Below the pieces are notes generated by a model, which was not told the origin of the DNA, did no database searches, and worked only from the letters and a program-made list of their open reading frames with translations. DNA of 50,690 nucleotides from Bacteroidales bacterium (GTDB lineage: Bacteria > Bacteroidota > Bacteroidia > Bacteroidales > UBA932), in contig JAGCYC010000022.1 of assembly GCA_017961015.1 (NCBI GenBank), positions 1-50,690 of the forward strand, in the 5' to 3' direction. Positions 36,385 through 45,718 of the stretch are shown piece after piece. Positions within the stretch are counted from its first letter, which is position 1. Each line of letters begins with the position of its first letter. The position numbers were made by a program, and so were the translations under genes.

Positions 36385-37835
36385 AGCAAATTGTCTATCA
36401 ACTGCTTCCTCGCCTTGTCGGAAAGGGGAAGTTCTCCTCCATAGATGCCGGCTACCTCCAGGGTCTAAGGCAGATGGGAGTGGACACAGTCTGGTACACA
36501 GGAATAATACGCCACGCCACCTCCTCCAGCGAGAAAGTGGTGAAGGGGGATGCAGGTTCGCCCTACGCCATAACGGACTATTACGACGTAAATCCCTACC
36601 TTGCCGATAATCCCGACAACAGGATGAAGGAGTTCGAGCAGCTACTCGAGCGCACCCACCAGGCCGGGCTCAGGCTCCTGATAGACTTTGTCCCCAACCA
36701 CGTGGCCAGGGAATACCGTTCCCGCGTAAGGCCTTCCATAGGCGAAAACGACAACACCGCCGTGCACTGGGACAGCGAGAACGACTTCTTCTACTATCCC
36801 GGCGAGCAGCTCCGCCTTCCCGTTCCCTGCGGGGGATACAGCGAATTCCCTGCAAGGGCCTCGGGAAACGCTTTCACCAGTTCTCCCGGGATAAACGACT
36901 GGTGGGAAACCGTCAAACTGAACTACTGCGACTTCCACACCCATACCTGGGACAAGATGTTCGACATAGTGAACTTCTGGGCCCGCAAGGGCGTGGACGG
37001 CTTCCGCTGCGATATGGTGGAACTTGTCCCTCCGGACTTCTTCAAATGGCTTATCGGCCGTATTAAGGTGGATTTTCCCCAGCTCATCTTCGTTGCCGAG
37101 GTTTACCAGAAGGAACGCTATAGGGAATACGTCCAGGATGTAGGCTTCGACCTTCTGTACGACAAGTCCGGACTCTACGATATCCTTCGAGCGGTGAGCT
37201 GCAGCGGGGCATCGGCCCGGGAGATAAGCTGGAACTGGCAGTCCCTCGGGGACCTGCAGCCCAATATGCTCAATTTCCTTGAGAACCACGACGAGCAGCG
37301 CATCGCATCCGACTTCTTCGCCGGATCGGCCCAGGCGGGATATGCCGCGCTTGCAGTGTCTCTGCTTCTGAACACTGCTCCATTTATGCTCTACTTCGGC
37401 CAGGAGGCAGGGGAAAGAGGTATGCAGGCCGAAGGTTTCAGCGGCCTGGACGGACGGACCTCCATCTTTGACTGGTGCCGCGTTCCAGCCGTCGATGCCC
37501 TCTACGGGGGAAAACTGGACGAAGATGCCCGCAGCGTCCTGGAACGTTATAAGGAAGTGCTGGCCCTTGCCTGTACTCCGGCCTTCCGTGAAGGCAGGAC
37601 GTTCGACCTTTGCTACTGTCAGGAACCCGCATATTTCAATCCCGACCGCCATTTCGCCTGGCTCCGCAGCGACGGGAATAGGAGCTGGCTAATCGTGTCC
37701 AACTTCGGCCCCAAGGCCGATATCTCCGTGCGCATCCCGCAGGAGGCCCTGGATTATCTTGGGATAAGGCCGGAACAGAGGTCTTACACGCTCACCGTCG
37801 ATGAGCGCGATTTCGGTATAACGGAAGTAAAATAA
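36381..37835 (+). CDS. Cytoplasmic GH13 alpha-amylase-family enzyme
   Basis: This 484-residue protein is a glycoside hydrolase family 13 (beta/alpha)8 enzyme acting on alpha-glucans or alpha-glucosides. The catalytic triad is intact: nucleophile D211 in GFRCDMVEL, acid/base E240 in FVAEVYQ and D304 in LENHDEQRI; region I is DFVPNHVA (about 102-109). A small beta-sandwich domain (about 395-484) closes the protein. No signal peptide is present, so it is cytosolic. I start at ATG 36381, where MKQIVYQLLPRL begins the barrel; the open frame runs 147 nt further upstream inside cotH but without conserved residues. The exact substrate cannot be read from sequence. Confidence 0.92.
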   Translation: MKQIVYQLLPRLVGKGKFSSIDAGYLQGLRQMGVDTVWYTGIIRHATSSSEKVVKGDAGSPYAITDYYDVNPYLADNPDNRMKEFEQLLERTHQAGLRLLIDFVPNHVAREYRSRVRPSIGENDNTAVHWDSENDFFYYPGEQLRLPVPCGGYSEFPARASGNAFTSSPGINDWWETVKLNYCDFHTHTWDKMFDIVNFWARKGVDGFRCDMVELVPPDFFKWLIGRIKVDFPQLIFVAEVYQKERYREYVQDVGFDLLYDKSGLYDILRAVSCSGASAREISWNWQSLGDLQPNMLNFLENHDEQRIASDFFAGSAQAGYAALAVSLLLNTAPFMLYFGQEAGERGMQAEGFSGLDGRTSIFDWCRVPAVDALYGGKLDEDARSVLERYKEVLALACTPAFREGRTFDLCYCQEPAYFNPDRHFAWLRSDGNRSWLIVSNFGPKADISVRIPQEALDYLGIRPEQRSYTLTVDERDFGITEVK

Positions 37836-37838
37836 AGG

Positions 37839-38570
37839 CTACAATACGCTGCGGCGGCGGAATTCGGCCAGAGTTACGGCTGTGGCTATGGCGGCGTTGA
37901 GCGACTCGGAGCCGGGATCGTCGGCGGGATAGGGAGGTATGTACAGACGGTCGCTGACGCAGGCTGCCACTTCCTTGGAGATACCCCTGGATTCGTTACC
38001 CGTAACTATCACGGAAGCCGCCCCATTTCCGGTCTCAATCGGCCTGGAATAGAGATTCTCCCCATCCAGGAAGGTTCCGTATACATAACCGCCGGAGGCC
38101 CTCACTTCACGGCAGAAAGAGGGAAGATCGGCCTGGAAAACCTTTACTCTGAAAATGGCTCCCATACTTGCCTGCACCACCTTGGGATTGTAGAGTTCCA
38201 CGGTGTCCGGGGAGCAGTAGACGGCATCGGCGCCGAACCAGTCGGCAATTCTGAGGATGGTGCCCAGATTCCCCGGGTCACGTATTCCGTCAAGGGCCAG
38301 GAAAAGGCCCCTGGCAGGGATTTCAAGTTTGGAAGGCAGGGGACGCTGGTGAAGTACCGCAAGTGCCGGGGAAGGGGAGGAAAGCCCCGTCATACGGGCC
38401 ATAGCAGCCTTTCCGATTTCTTCCTCACGGTAAAGCCTGTAAAGTGAGAAGCCGGAGCGGAGGGCTTCCTCCACCATTTTCTCACCCTCTACTACAAAGA
38501 GGCCGCTGGAGTCACGGAATTTCTTCTGTGACAGGGACTTGACTTCCTTTATTTCGGCCGCCGTGAGCAT
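37839..38570 (-). CDS. TrmH/SpoU-family RNA 2'-O-methyltransferase
   Basis: The 243-residue product has the SPOUT trefoil-knot motifs: GIRDPGNLGTILRIADWFG (motif 1), VIVTGNESRGIS (motif 2) and GSESLNAAIATAVTLAEF (motif 3), preceded by an L30e-like substrate-binding domain (VVEGEKMVEEAL). It transfers a methyl group from S-adenosylmethionine to a ribose 2'-OH in rRNA or tRNA; the target base is not determined. I start at ATG 38570, four nt after the decarboxylase stop, rather than at a longer frame that overlaps that gene. The 3' end is 3 nt from the convergent GH13 stop. Confidence 0.9.
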   Translation of the reverse strand: MLTAAEIKEVKSLSQKKFRDSSGLFVVEGEKMVEEALRSGFSLYRLYREEEIGKAAMARMTGLSSPSPALAVLHQRPLPSKLEIPARGLFLALDGIRDPGNLGTILRIADWFGADAVYCSPDTVELYNPKVVQASMGAIFRVKVFQADLPSFCREVRASGGYVYGTFLDGENLYSRPIETGNGAASVIVTGNESRGISKEVAACVSDRLYIPPYPADDPGSESLNAAIATAVTLAEFRRRSVL

Positions 38571-38574
38571 AGTC

Positions 38575-39972
38575 TCAATAACCCAGGAGCTTAAGCATAG
38601 ACTCGGCGCTCTGCTCGGGAGCGAAAACCTTGGTGGACAGTTCTCCGTCCTTGCCACGGTCTATGAGGATGTGCTTGGGCGAAGGCATAAGGCAGTGCTT
38701 GATGCCGCCGTAGCCGGAAATGGCCTCCTGATAGGCTCCGGTATGGAAGAAGCCGATATACAGGTTCTCCCTGCGGCTGCGTATGGTGGGAAGGAAGATG
38801 GCGTTGGCGTGATAGTCGGCGTTGTAGAAGTCCTGGCTGTCGCAGGTAAGGCCGCCCAGGAATACCCGCTGATACTCGTCGTTCCACTTGTTGATGGGAA
38901 GCAGGATGAAGCGCTGGTTAAGGCCCCAGGTGTCCGGGAGGCAGGTCATAAAGCTGTTGTCTATCATATACCACTTCTCGCGGTCGTTCTGCTGCTTTAT
39001 GTCCAGGATCTTGAAAATGGTGGCGCCGCTTTCTCCCACGGTGAAGCTTCCGAACTCGGTGAAGATATTGGGTTCCTTCACTCCCATCGCATTGCAGTTC
39101 ACCTTGATCTGGTTTATGATTTCCTCCACCATATACTCATAGTCGAAGTCCATTGCCAGGGAAGTCTTGTTGGGGAGGCCTCCGCCTATGTTAAGGCTGT
39201 CCAGATCGGGGCATATGGCCTTGAGCTCACAGTACACCTTGACGCACTTGGAAAGCTCGTTCCAGTAGTATGCGGTGTCGCGTATGCCCGTATTGATGAA
39301 GAAATGGAGCATCTTCAGGCGGAAATTGGGATACTTTGCGATATTGTCCTTGTAGAAACGGACTATGTCGCTGTAGCGTATTCCCAGACGCGAGGTATAG
39401 AAATCGAAGTTGGGCTCTTCTTCAGAGGCGATGCGGATACCCAGCATAGTGGGTTCTTCGATAAGCGAGGCAAGGTCGTCGAATTCGTTCTTGTTGTCCA
39501 GCACGGGGATTATGCGGGACCAGCCCTCGTGACGCAGCGTGGCTATGTTCTCCACATACTGGGGCCTCTTGAAGCCGTTGCATATCACGTAGGTATTCTC
39601 CTTGTCCACCGAACCGTCCTTCTGCAGGGCCCTCATCAGGTCCAGGTCATAGGCCGATGAAGTCTCGAGATGGATGTCGTTCCTCAGAGCCTCGTGAAGC
39701 ACGAAGGAGAACTGCGAACTCTTGGTGCAGTAGCTGTAGTAATACTCTCCCTGGTAATCGGCCTTGGCCATTGCGACCTTGAACAGGCGTTTGGCCCTCT
39801 GGATCTGCTGTGATATCTTGGGAAGGTAGCTAATCTTGAGCGGAGTACCATACTTTTCTATGATCTCCATAAGGTCGATATCGTTGAACATCAGATTCCC
39901 GTCAACCACCATAAATTCGTCCTGGGGGAAGTCGAAGGTCTGTTCTACAAGGTCGATGTATTTATTTTTCAT
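38575..39972 (-). CDS. Fold-III PLP-dependent decarboxylase, annotated in Bacteroidota as arginine decarboxylase
   Basis: The 465-residue product matches the alanine-racemase-like (fold III) decarboxylases. Conserved segments are YYSYCTKSSQFSFVL (PLP-Lys region, about 77-91), HLETSSAYDLDL, CNGFKRPQY, LHFFINTGI, LDSLNIGGGLP (PLP-phosphate loop), FTEFGSFTVGESG, and the C-terminal LGGLTCDSQDFY, with the substrate-binding Cys-Asp. Close relatives across Bacteroidota are called arginine decarboxylase, the first step to agmatine and polyamines; ornithine or diaminopimelate as substrate is not excluded. It is first in a two-gene unit with trmH and divergent from tamL. Confidence 0.85.
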   Translation of the reverse strand: MKNKYIDLVEQTFDFPQDEFMVVDGNLMFNDIDLMEIIEKYGTPLKISYLPKISQQIQRAKRLFKVAMAKADYQGEYYYSYCTKSSQFSFVLHEALRNDIHLETSSAYDLDLMRALQKDGSVDKENTYVICNGFKRPQYVENIATLRHEGWSRIIPVLDNKNEFDDLASLIEEPTMLGIRIASEEEPNFDFYTSRLGIRYSDIVRFYKDNIAKYPNFRLKMLHFFINTGIRDTAYYWNELSKCVKVYCELKAICPDLDSLNIGGGLPNKTSLAMDFDYEYMVEEIINQIKVNCNAMGVKEPNIFTEFGSFTVGESGATIFKILDIKQQNDREKWYMIDNSFMTCLPDTWGLNQRFILLPINKWNDEYQRVFLGGLTCDSQDFYNADYHANAIFLPTIRSRRENLYIGFFHTGAYQEAISGYGGIKHCLMPSPKHILIDRGKDGELSTKVFAPEQSAESMLKLLGY

Positions 39973-39992
39973 CAGCAGGAAGTTTTAACGTG

Positions 39993-40021
39993 CAAAGATA
40001 AGTAAAAAAGTGTTACATTTG
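39993..40021. promoter_or_regulatory. Back-to-back -7 boxes between the decarboxylase and tamL
   Basis: Minus strand TATCTTTG (39993-40000) serves the decarboxylase with a leader of about 13 nt; plus strand TACATTTG (40014-40021) lies so close to the tamL ATG (40027) that the tamL transcript would be nearly leaderless. The two boxes are 13 bp apart and mutually occlusive. No -33 TTG is clear for either. Confidence 0.5.
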
Positions 40022-40026
40022 TAAGA

Positions 40027-42213
40027 ATGAAACGGCCGATTGTCATATTCCTGATTTTGCCTGCCCTCATTTTGCAGGCTTGTTCGGCCACGCGGTCCCT
40101 CTATGACGGGCAGTACCTCCTGAGCCGCAACAGCGTGAAGGTGGACGACAGCTCTTTCCCATCCGGAGAACTCAACTCCTACATACGGCAAAGGCCCAAC
40201 AGCACCCTGCTTGGAATCAACCCCCGGCTTGCAATGTACAGCTGGGCCGGCCACAGTGACAGCGGTTTCGCGCGTTTCCTCAGGAAGATAGGGGAGGCCC
40301 CGGTTGTTTACGACCCCGTAAAGGTGGACGAAAGCATAGAGAACATCGAGAACCACCTCCAGTATATCGGCTATTACGGTTCCCAGGTGGAAAGCCGTAT
40401 CAGCGTTAAGCGCAGAAAGGTCCAGGTGACCTACTACGTGAGCCTTGGCAAACAGTTCAATATCAGCCGGATAGACTACGACCTTCCGGAATATGGCAGC
40501 TTTGCTCCGGACTTCCGCAAGGCCCTTGAGGGCAGTAAGGTAAAAAGCGGCGACATCCTTGCCGAAAAGGCTCTTGAGGAGGAAGCCGAACGCAGTTCCC
40601 AGATAATGCGCAATATGGGCTATTTCGACTTCAACAAGCGTTTCTACGCCTTCGAGGCCGATACCCTGAGCTCCGACGGCAAAGCCGCCCTTACCCTCCA
40701 TCTGAGGGACTATGCCCTGGGCGACAGCCCCGAGAACGCCGAGCCCCACCTTAAATACACGATAGGGGAGGTTAACATATCCCACCCTGAACGCCTGAAG
40801 ATAAGGCCGGCCGTGCTGGAGAACCTGAACACCCTGCGCCCCGGTCAGCTTTTCAGGGAGAACGACGTAAATACCACCTATTCCCGCCTTTCCAACCTTG
40901 GAATGCTCTCGGGCGTGAACGTAGCGATGAAGGCCGATGGGGACCGCGTAAATACCGACATAAGCCTTCAGGGGGCCGCAATGCAGGGTTTCAAGACCAA
41001 TCTTGAAGCTTCTGTCAACTCCACCGCCCTGATAGGCATATCCCCGCAGTTCTCCTATTTCCACAAGAACCTTTTCCACGGAGGGGAGCTCCTGAATATC
41101 GGCATTAAGGGGAACTTCCAGTTCCGTCCAGGCAACGACGCCGCATATTCCACCGAGGTAAGCCTTACCTCCAGCCTCCGTTTTCCCCAGGCCCTCGGCC
41201 TTCCCAACCGTCTGTTCAAGGGCCCGAACATCCCGCAGACGGACCTGAGCCTTTCTTTCAACTACCAGGACAGGCCTGAATTCCGCCGCACGATGATTTC
41301 CACGGCATTCACCTACACGGGCCGCCTGGGGAAGCGTTTCCGCTACCTCTTCTCACCCATACAGATGAATATGGTGCGGATGTTCGACATTAACGAAGAC
41401 TTCCTGATAAACGTGATGGTCCGTAATCCCTTCCTGTACAGTATGTACACGGACCACTTCGATATGGGCATAGGCGGCACCCTGTACTATTCGACGGATT
41501 TCAGCACGGTCCCTGCCGGGAGCTACCGCAACTGGCGTCTGGACTACGACGTTTCCGGTAACTTCCTGAGCCTGTTCAACAAGCTGATGAAGTTCAACGA
41601 AACCACAGGGGAGTTCCTCATCTGGAATACCCCGTACTCACAATACGTAAGGCTGCTGCTCTCCCGCAGCCAGGCTATACGCTTAGGCCGCGAAGGAAAG
41701 CAGGCCATCGCATTCCGCCTGCTGGCCGGCTTCGGCTATGGCTACGGGAACTCCGTCATCCTGCCTTTCGAAAAGCAGTTCTACGCCGGCGGAGCCAATT
41801 CGATGAGAGGCTGGCAGTCCCGCACCCTTGGTCCTGGAACCGCAGAAAACGACTCCTTCTTTGCTATCCCTTCCCAGACGGGCGAGTGTCGCCTGGAAGC
41901 CAATCTGGAGTACCGTTTCCCCATTATCTGGAAGTTCGAAGGAGCTCTCTTTGCCGATGCCGGCAATATCTGGGACGTTTCCGATATGGGCGTCGAAGGC
42001 GGCCAGATCACCCTTTCCAACCTGAAGGAGAGCATAGCGCTTGACTGGGGTCTGGGACTGCGCCTGAATATGAACTTCATCCTGCTGCGTCTGGATGCAG
42101 GTATAAAGCTTCACGACCCCGCCAAAGCAGCCGGTTCGCGCTGGGTTACGCCTGACAGGTGGTTCAGGGACAATAATATCTCCGTCCACTTCGGCGTAGG
42201 TTATCCTTTCTAA
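40027..42213 (+). CDS. tamL: TamL-like lipoprotein, BamA/TamA (Omp85) family
   Basis: Bacteroidota encode TamL, a lipidated Omp85 homologue that pairs with TamB in outer-membrane biogenesis. The 728-residue product has lipobox LILQAC (C19), an N-terminal TamL-type region (RSLYDGQYLLSRNSVKVD), POTRA-like domains (about 150-330) and a C-terminal 16-strand barrel carrying the family signature FYAGGANSMRGWQSRTLGPG and LEANLEYRFPI, with the terminal aromatic strand HFGVGYPF. Ending in Phe is typical for BAM-assembled barrels. It is divergent from the decarboxylase-trmH pair and ends 6 nt from the convergent rarA stop. Confidence 0.9.
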   Translation: MKRPIVIFLILPALILQACSATRSLYDGQYLLSRNSVKVDDSSFPSGELNSYIRQRPNSTLLGINPRLAMYSWAGHSDSGFARFLRKIGEAPVVYDPVKVDESIENIENHLQYIGYYGSQVESRISVKRRKVQVTYYVSLGKQFNISRIDYDLPEYGSFAPDFRKALEGSKVKSGDILAEKALEEEAERSSQIMRNMGYFDFNKRFYAFEADTLSSDGKAALTLHLRDYALGDSPENAEPHLKYTIGEVNISHPERLKIRPAVLENLNTLRPGQLFRENDVNTTYSRLSNLGMLSGVNVAMKADGDRVNTDISLQGAAMQGFKTNLEASVNSTALIGISPQFSYFHKNLFHGGELLNIGIKGNFQFRPGNDAAYSTEVSLTSSLRFPQALGLPNRLFKGPNIPQTDLSLSFNYQDRPEFRRTMISTAFTYTGRLGKRFRYLFSPIQMNMVRMFDINEDFLINVMVRNPFLYSMYTDHFDMGIGGTLYYSTDFSTVPAGSYRNWRLDYDVSGNFLSLFNKLMKFNETTGEFLIWNTPYSQYVRLLLSRSQAIRLGREGKQAIAFRLLAGFGYGYGNSVILPFEKQFYAGGANSMRGWQSRTLGPGTAENDSFFAIPSQTGECRLEANLEYRFPIIWKFEGALFADAGNIWDVSDMGVEGGQITLSNLKESIALDWGLGLRLNMNFILLRLDAGIKLHDPAKAAGSRWVTPDRWFRDNNISVHFGVGYPF

Positions 42214-42219
42214 AGGGGA

Positions 42220-43521
42220 TTATTTCTTTCCGTAATACTTGGGCCAGCAGGCCTCAAGATAGGCCTTCAGAGGGGCCTCGTGCCTGTTGTCCTGAGGCTC
42301 GTACAGAACGGTGCCCTTTATCTTCTCGGGCAGGAATTCCATATCGGCAAAATGTCCGGGATAATCGTGGGCATACTTGTATCCGTCGCTGTATCCAAGC
42401 TCTTCCATCAGCTTGGTAGGAGCGTTCCGGATGGGGAGGGGAACGCTCAGGTCGCCAGTCTCGCGCACCAGGGCAAGGGCCTTCTCAATTCCCATATATG
42501 AGGCATTGCTCTTTGGCGATGAGGCCAGATAGACGGTGGTTTCGGCAAGGGGGATGCGGCCTTCGGGCATACCTATCTTGGACACGACCTCGAAGCAGGC
42601 GTTCGCCAGCAGAAGGGCATTCGGATTTGCCAGACCCACATCTTCGGAGGCGCTCAGGCAGAGCCTCCTGGCTATGAAAAGAGGGTCCTCGCCGCCTTCT
42701 ATCATCCTTGCAAGGTAGTACAGGGCGGCATTGGGATCGGAACCCCTTATGCTCTTTATAAAGGCCGATATGATATCGTAGTGCATCTCGCCGTCCTTGT
42801 CGTAACGGGCGCTGTTTTCCTGCACTATGCTGCATACCGTGTCATTGTCTATGACGATGGGGGAGTCTCCGGCTCGGGAGTCCACGACCATCTCCAGAAG
42901 GTTCAGCAGCCTCCGGGCATCGCCTCCGCTCAGGCGCATCAGGGCCTCGGTCTCCTTCAGCTCCACATTGCGGTGCTTAAGTATCACATCCTCCTTCAGG
43001 GCCCTGTCCAGCAACGCCTTAAGGTCTTCCACATCAAGCGATTTGAGCACGAATACCTGGCAGCGGGAGAGAAGGGGAGTGATAACCTCAAATGAAGGAT
43101 TCTCGGTAGTTGCACCTATCAGGACTATGGTACCGTTCTCCACGGCCGAAAGCAGGGCGTCCTGCTGGGCCTTGTTGAAACGGTGGATTTCGTCAATGAA
43201 GAGTATGGGGGCGCCTTTTCCGCCGAAGAGCGATGAGCCCTTGGCCTTGTCGAAGACCTCGCGCACATCCTTTACCCCGGCAGTAACGGCCGACAGGGTG
43301 AAGAACTCGCGGTCCAGGCTCTGGGCAATTATGTGCGCCAGGGTGGTCTTACCGACTCCTGGAGGCCCCCAGAGTATGAAGGAGGAAAGGTTCCCGCTTT
43401 CTATCATCTTCCGCAGAACGCAGCCCGGGCCCACAAGATGCTTCTGGCCCACATACTGGTCCAGGGTAGAGGGGCGCATCCTCTCGGGAAGGGGAGGGAG
43501 CATCTGGGAAGCGGCACTCAT
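42220..43521 (-). CDS. rarA: Replication-associated recombination protein RarA (MgsA), AAA+ ATPase
   Basis: RarA acts at stalled or collapsed replication forks and is related to clamp loaders. The 433-residue product has the N-terminal LPERMRPSTLDQYVGQKHL box, Walker A WGPPGVGKTT (about 52-61), Walker B ILFIDEIHRFNKAQQDALL, sensor 1 GATTENPSFEV, the arginine-finger LSRCQVF, sensor 2 SGGDARRLLNLLE and the C-terminal tetramerisation region (DPNAALYYLARMIEGGEDPLFIARRL). Its first codon overlaps the GNAT stop by one base. Confidence 0.96.
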   Translation of the reverse strand: MSAASQMLPPLPERMRPSTLDQYVGQKHLVGPGCVLRKMIESGNLSSFILWGPPGVGKTTLAHIIAQSLDREFFTLSAVTAGVKDVREVFDKAKGSSLFGGKGAPILFIDEIHRFNKAQQDALLSAVENGTIVLIGATTENPSFEVITPLLSRCQVFVLKSLDVEDLKALLDRALKEDVILKHRNVELKETEALMRLSGGDARRLLNLLEMVVDSRAGDSPIVIDNDTVCSIVQENSARYDKDGEMHYDIISAFIKSIRGSDPNAALYYLARMIEGGEDPLFIARRLCLSASEDVGLANPNALLLANACFEVVSKIGMPEGRIPLAETTVYLASSPKSNASYMGIEKALALVRETGDLSVPLPIRNAPTKLMEELGYSDGYKYAHDYPGHFADMEFLPEKIKGTVLYEPQDNRHEAPLKAYLEACWPKYYGKK

Positions 43522-44654
43522 CAGATCTGCTTGCCGAATACGCGGCGGCGGCGTTTGAATTCCTTGCGGTAAAGGTTCCAGATATTCTGGACCTTGGTAT
43601 TGGTTTCCATCTCGGCATTGGATTCACCGTACTTGAAACCGCCCTTTATCAGGTTGGGAATGAGCTCATTGAACAGCATTGCGTGCACTCCGCGGTTCTG
43701 ATACTCGGGATCCACCGCTATGAGCATCAGCTCCAGGGCGTCTTCGTGTTTGAAGTACATAGACTTGAGCAGGTGATACCAGCCGAAGGGGAAGATGTAG
43801 CCTCCGCCTTTCTGGACTGCGTGGGCCAGGGAAGGCATAGAGATGGCCAGGGCGATGAGTTTTCCCTCGTTGTCCTCCACCAGGGTGACATAACGCAGGT
43901 CCAGAAGGCCCAGATAGGTCTTTATATACTGGTCCACGACATCGTCGGGCATCACAGTGAAATCGAAGAGCGAGCAGTAGGTCCTGTTGATAAGGTCAAA
44001 GATCTTGCGGCCGTAATCCTGCTTCTTGATCTGCTTCTTGCTAACCTTGACCACGTGCAGGCCATAACGCTCCGAAATGAGGTTGGCGGCGCGGCTAACC
44101 TTGTCCGGGACAGCATCGGGGACGTATATGCGGTACTCCAGCCAGTCGTTGATCTTCTCCATACCCATAGCCTCGAAATGCTCTCCGTAATAGGGATAAT
44201 TGTATTTGAGCATAAAGGAGGATATGTCGTCGAAGCCCTCAACCACACAGCCCTCGTTGTCAAAATCGGTAAAGCCCAGGGGACCGGCCAGGGAAGTCAT
44301 TCCGTTGGAACGGCCAAAGTCTATGACGGCATCCATAAGGGCCTTGGAAACATCCTTGTCGTCCACGAAATCCATCCAGCCGAAACGCACTTCCTGGTGC
44401 TTCCAGTCACGGTTGGCAATCTCGTTGATAATGGCCATTACGCGGCCTACGACTTCGCCTTTCTCATTATAAGCGAGGAATTTGCAGGACTTGGAATAAC
44501 GTCCCATCGGGTTCTTATCGGGGTCCAGGGCGGTGAGCTCGTCCATATACAGGTTGGGAACGTAATAGGGACAGCCCTTGTACAGCTTTAGCGGGAATTT
44601 CACGAAGCGGCGCAATTCCGCACTGGTGGTTACAGGTTCTACACGTACTTTCAT
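43521..44654 (-). CDS. GNAT-fold N-acetyltransferase-like protein
   Basis: The 377-residue product begins with the block RRFVKFPLKLYKGCPYYVPNLYMDE and has two GNAT-like halves; the C-terminal half contains VDPEYQNRGVHAMLFNEL, matching the acetyl-CoA pyrophosphate loop (Q/RxxGxG/A), and YGESNAEMETNTKVQNIW, common in this uncharacterised Bacteroidota family. Substrate unknown. It leads a two-gene unit with rarA (one-base overlap) and has its own promoter at 44682. Confidence 0.85.
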   Translation of the reverse strand: MKVRVEPVTTSAELRRFVKFPLKLYKGCPYYVPNLYMDELTALDPDKNPMGRYSKSCKFLAYNEKGEVVGRVMAIINEIANRDWKHQEVRFGWMDFVDDKDVSKALMDAVIDFGRSNGMTSLAGPLGFTDFDNEGCVVEGFDDISSFMLKYNYPYYGEHFEAMGMEKINDWLEYRIYVPDAVPDKVSRAANLISERYGLHVVKVSKKQIKKQDYGRKIFDLINRTYCSLFDFTVMPDDVVDQYIKTYLGLLDLRYVTLVEDNEGKLIALAISMPSLAHAVQKGGGYIFPFGWYHLLKSMYFKHEDALELMLIAVDPEYQNRGVHAMLFNELIPNLIKGGFKYGESNAEMETNTKVQNIWNLYRKEFKRRRRVFGKQI

Positions 44655-44681
44655 AAGTGTTCAAGCTATTAATACAGAATG

Positions 44682-44713
44682 CAAATTTAGCTATTTTTAA
44701 ACAAAGAGCCAAA
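44682..44713 (-). promoter_or_regulatory. Promoter of the GNAT-rarA unit
   Basis: Minus strand: -7 TAAATTTG (44682-44689), a 20-nt spacer and TTTGG (44709-44713). The start near 44675 gives a leader of about 20 nt. Confidence 0.65.
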
Positions 44714-44726
44714 CCCCCGGGCCGAT

Positions 44727-44769
44727 AAAAAAGAAGGTGACCGCAGGTCTTCCGACCGGGGTCACCTTC
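44727..44769 (-). terminator. Rho-independent terminator after the lipoprotein gene
   Basis: GAAGGTGACC (44733-44742) and GGTCACCTTC (44760-44769) form a perfect 10-pair stem, with an inner GGTC/GACC stem, and the transcript continues into six U (44727-44732). It lies 22 nt past the 44792 stop and isolates the GNAT promoter from upstream transcription. Confidence 0.9.
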
Positions 44770-44791
44770 AATGAAAAGTCTTGTCCTACGC

Positions 44792-45691
44792 TTACTTGGC
44801 AGAAGGAGCTACAGTAAACTGGATCTTGCCCTTGTAACCGGCATCGGCATCTACTTCCACGTTGATGGCGATGACAGCCTTCTGTGCGGCGAAGTCAAAA
44901 TAGACGGAACCATCGGCCTTGCCGTTGATCAGGTCGTTGCCTTCACCGACCTCAAGCTCATAGGCGAACTTGCCGGCGTCCAGGTTGGCCATATCCACCT
45001 CACCGTAGAAGACCTCGCCATTTTCGAACTTGAAGATAACGGAGCCGCTGGTGGTGAAACGGATGAAGGAGAGAACATAGCCGTTGAGCTCGGTGGTGTT
45101 CTTGATGAGGCCGTTGCTGTTATCGGCCAGATACTTCCAGATAGCGGGAGCATCGAAACCGGCAAAGGAGTGACCTACACCGAGGGAGGAAGGAAGCTGA
45201 CCGCCGGCTACGGAGATTACAGTCTTTTCCACAACCCACTTGCGGCCCAGGTTCTTGGCACCTTCACCCTCATTGACGGGAACCTTGTTGGTAACGATGG
45301 CAACAGCAGAACCGCCCTTAGGCTTGAAGGTAATGGTGAATTCTTCCAGGGAAGCCTTGGAAGGAAGAGCGGGAAGAGCGTTGCCCTTCTTAACCTCTAC
45401 GATACCGAAGTTGGCGCAGTCGAAAACGGTGGTACCCTCCTCGGCGTTGCCGGAGAGTTCGGCGCAATTGCCTTCCAGGACGTTACCGTTCTTTTCGGTG
45501 ATGAGGTAGGTCTTGGGGACGTTGTTGGTGACCTCGAAGCTCTGATAAGGGGCAGTCTTGTCGCCAGCCTCATACTTACCGGTAGCCTTGGTCTCTTGCT
45601 GTACGGGGAAGGAGGTAGGAACATTGTCATTACCCTTGTTGCAGGCAACTACTGCCAGGGCAGCAAGAGCGATAAAACTAAACTTTTTCAT
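44792..45691 (-). CDS. Hypothetical lipoprotein
   Basis: The 299-residue product has a lipobox AVVAC (C17) followed by NKGNDNVP. The mature part is beta-rich and slightly acidic, with strand-like segments such as EEFTITFKPKGGSAVAIVTN, GSVIFKFENGEVFYGEVDM and GKIQFTVAPSAK at the end; a Cys pair (C75 and C91, in GNCAE and FDCAN) could form a disulfide. I do not recognise a family. It follows the barrel gene by 27 nt with no promoter between and ends at a strong terminator, so the two are probably an operon. The leader TTTAAATAATGCATT is AT-rich, like that of fimbrillin. Confidence 0.8.
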   Translation of the reverse strand: MKKFSFIALAALAVVACNKGNDNVPTSFPVQQETKATGKYEAGDKTAPYQSFEVTNNVPKTYLITEKNGNVLEGNCAELSGNAEEGTTVFDCANFGIVEVKKGNALPALPSKASLEEFTITFKPKGGSAVAIVTNKVPVNEGEGAKNLGRKWVVEKTVISVAGGQLPSSLGVGHSFAGFDAPAIWKYLADNSNGLIKNTTELNGYVLSFIRFTTSGSVIFKFENGEVFYGEVDMANLDAGKFAYELEVGEGNDLINGKADGSVYFDFAAQKAVIAINVEVDADAGYKGKIQFTVAPSAK

Positions 45692-45718
45692 AATGCATTA
45701 TTTAAAGGTTAAAAAATT

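Noticed and set aside
38571-38657. 29-residue extension of the TrmH-like protein
   Set aside because: It would overlap the decarboxylase coding region and has no family features; ATG 38570 is well placed.
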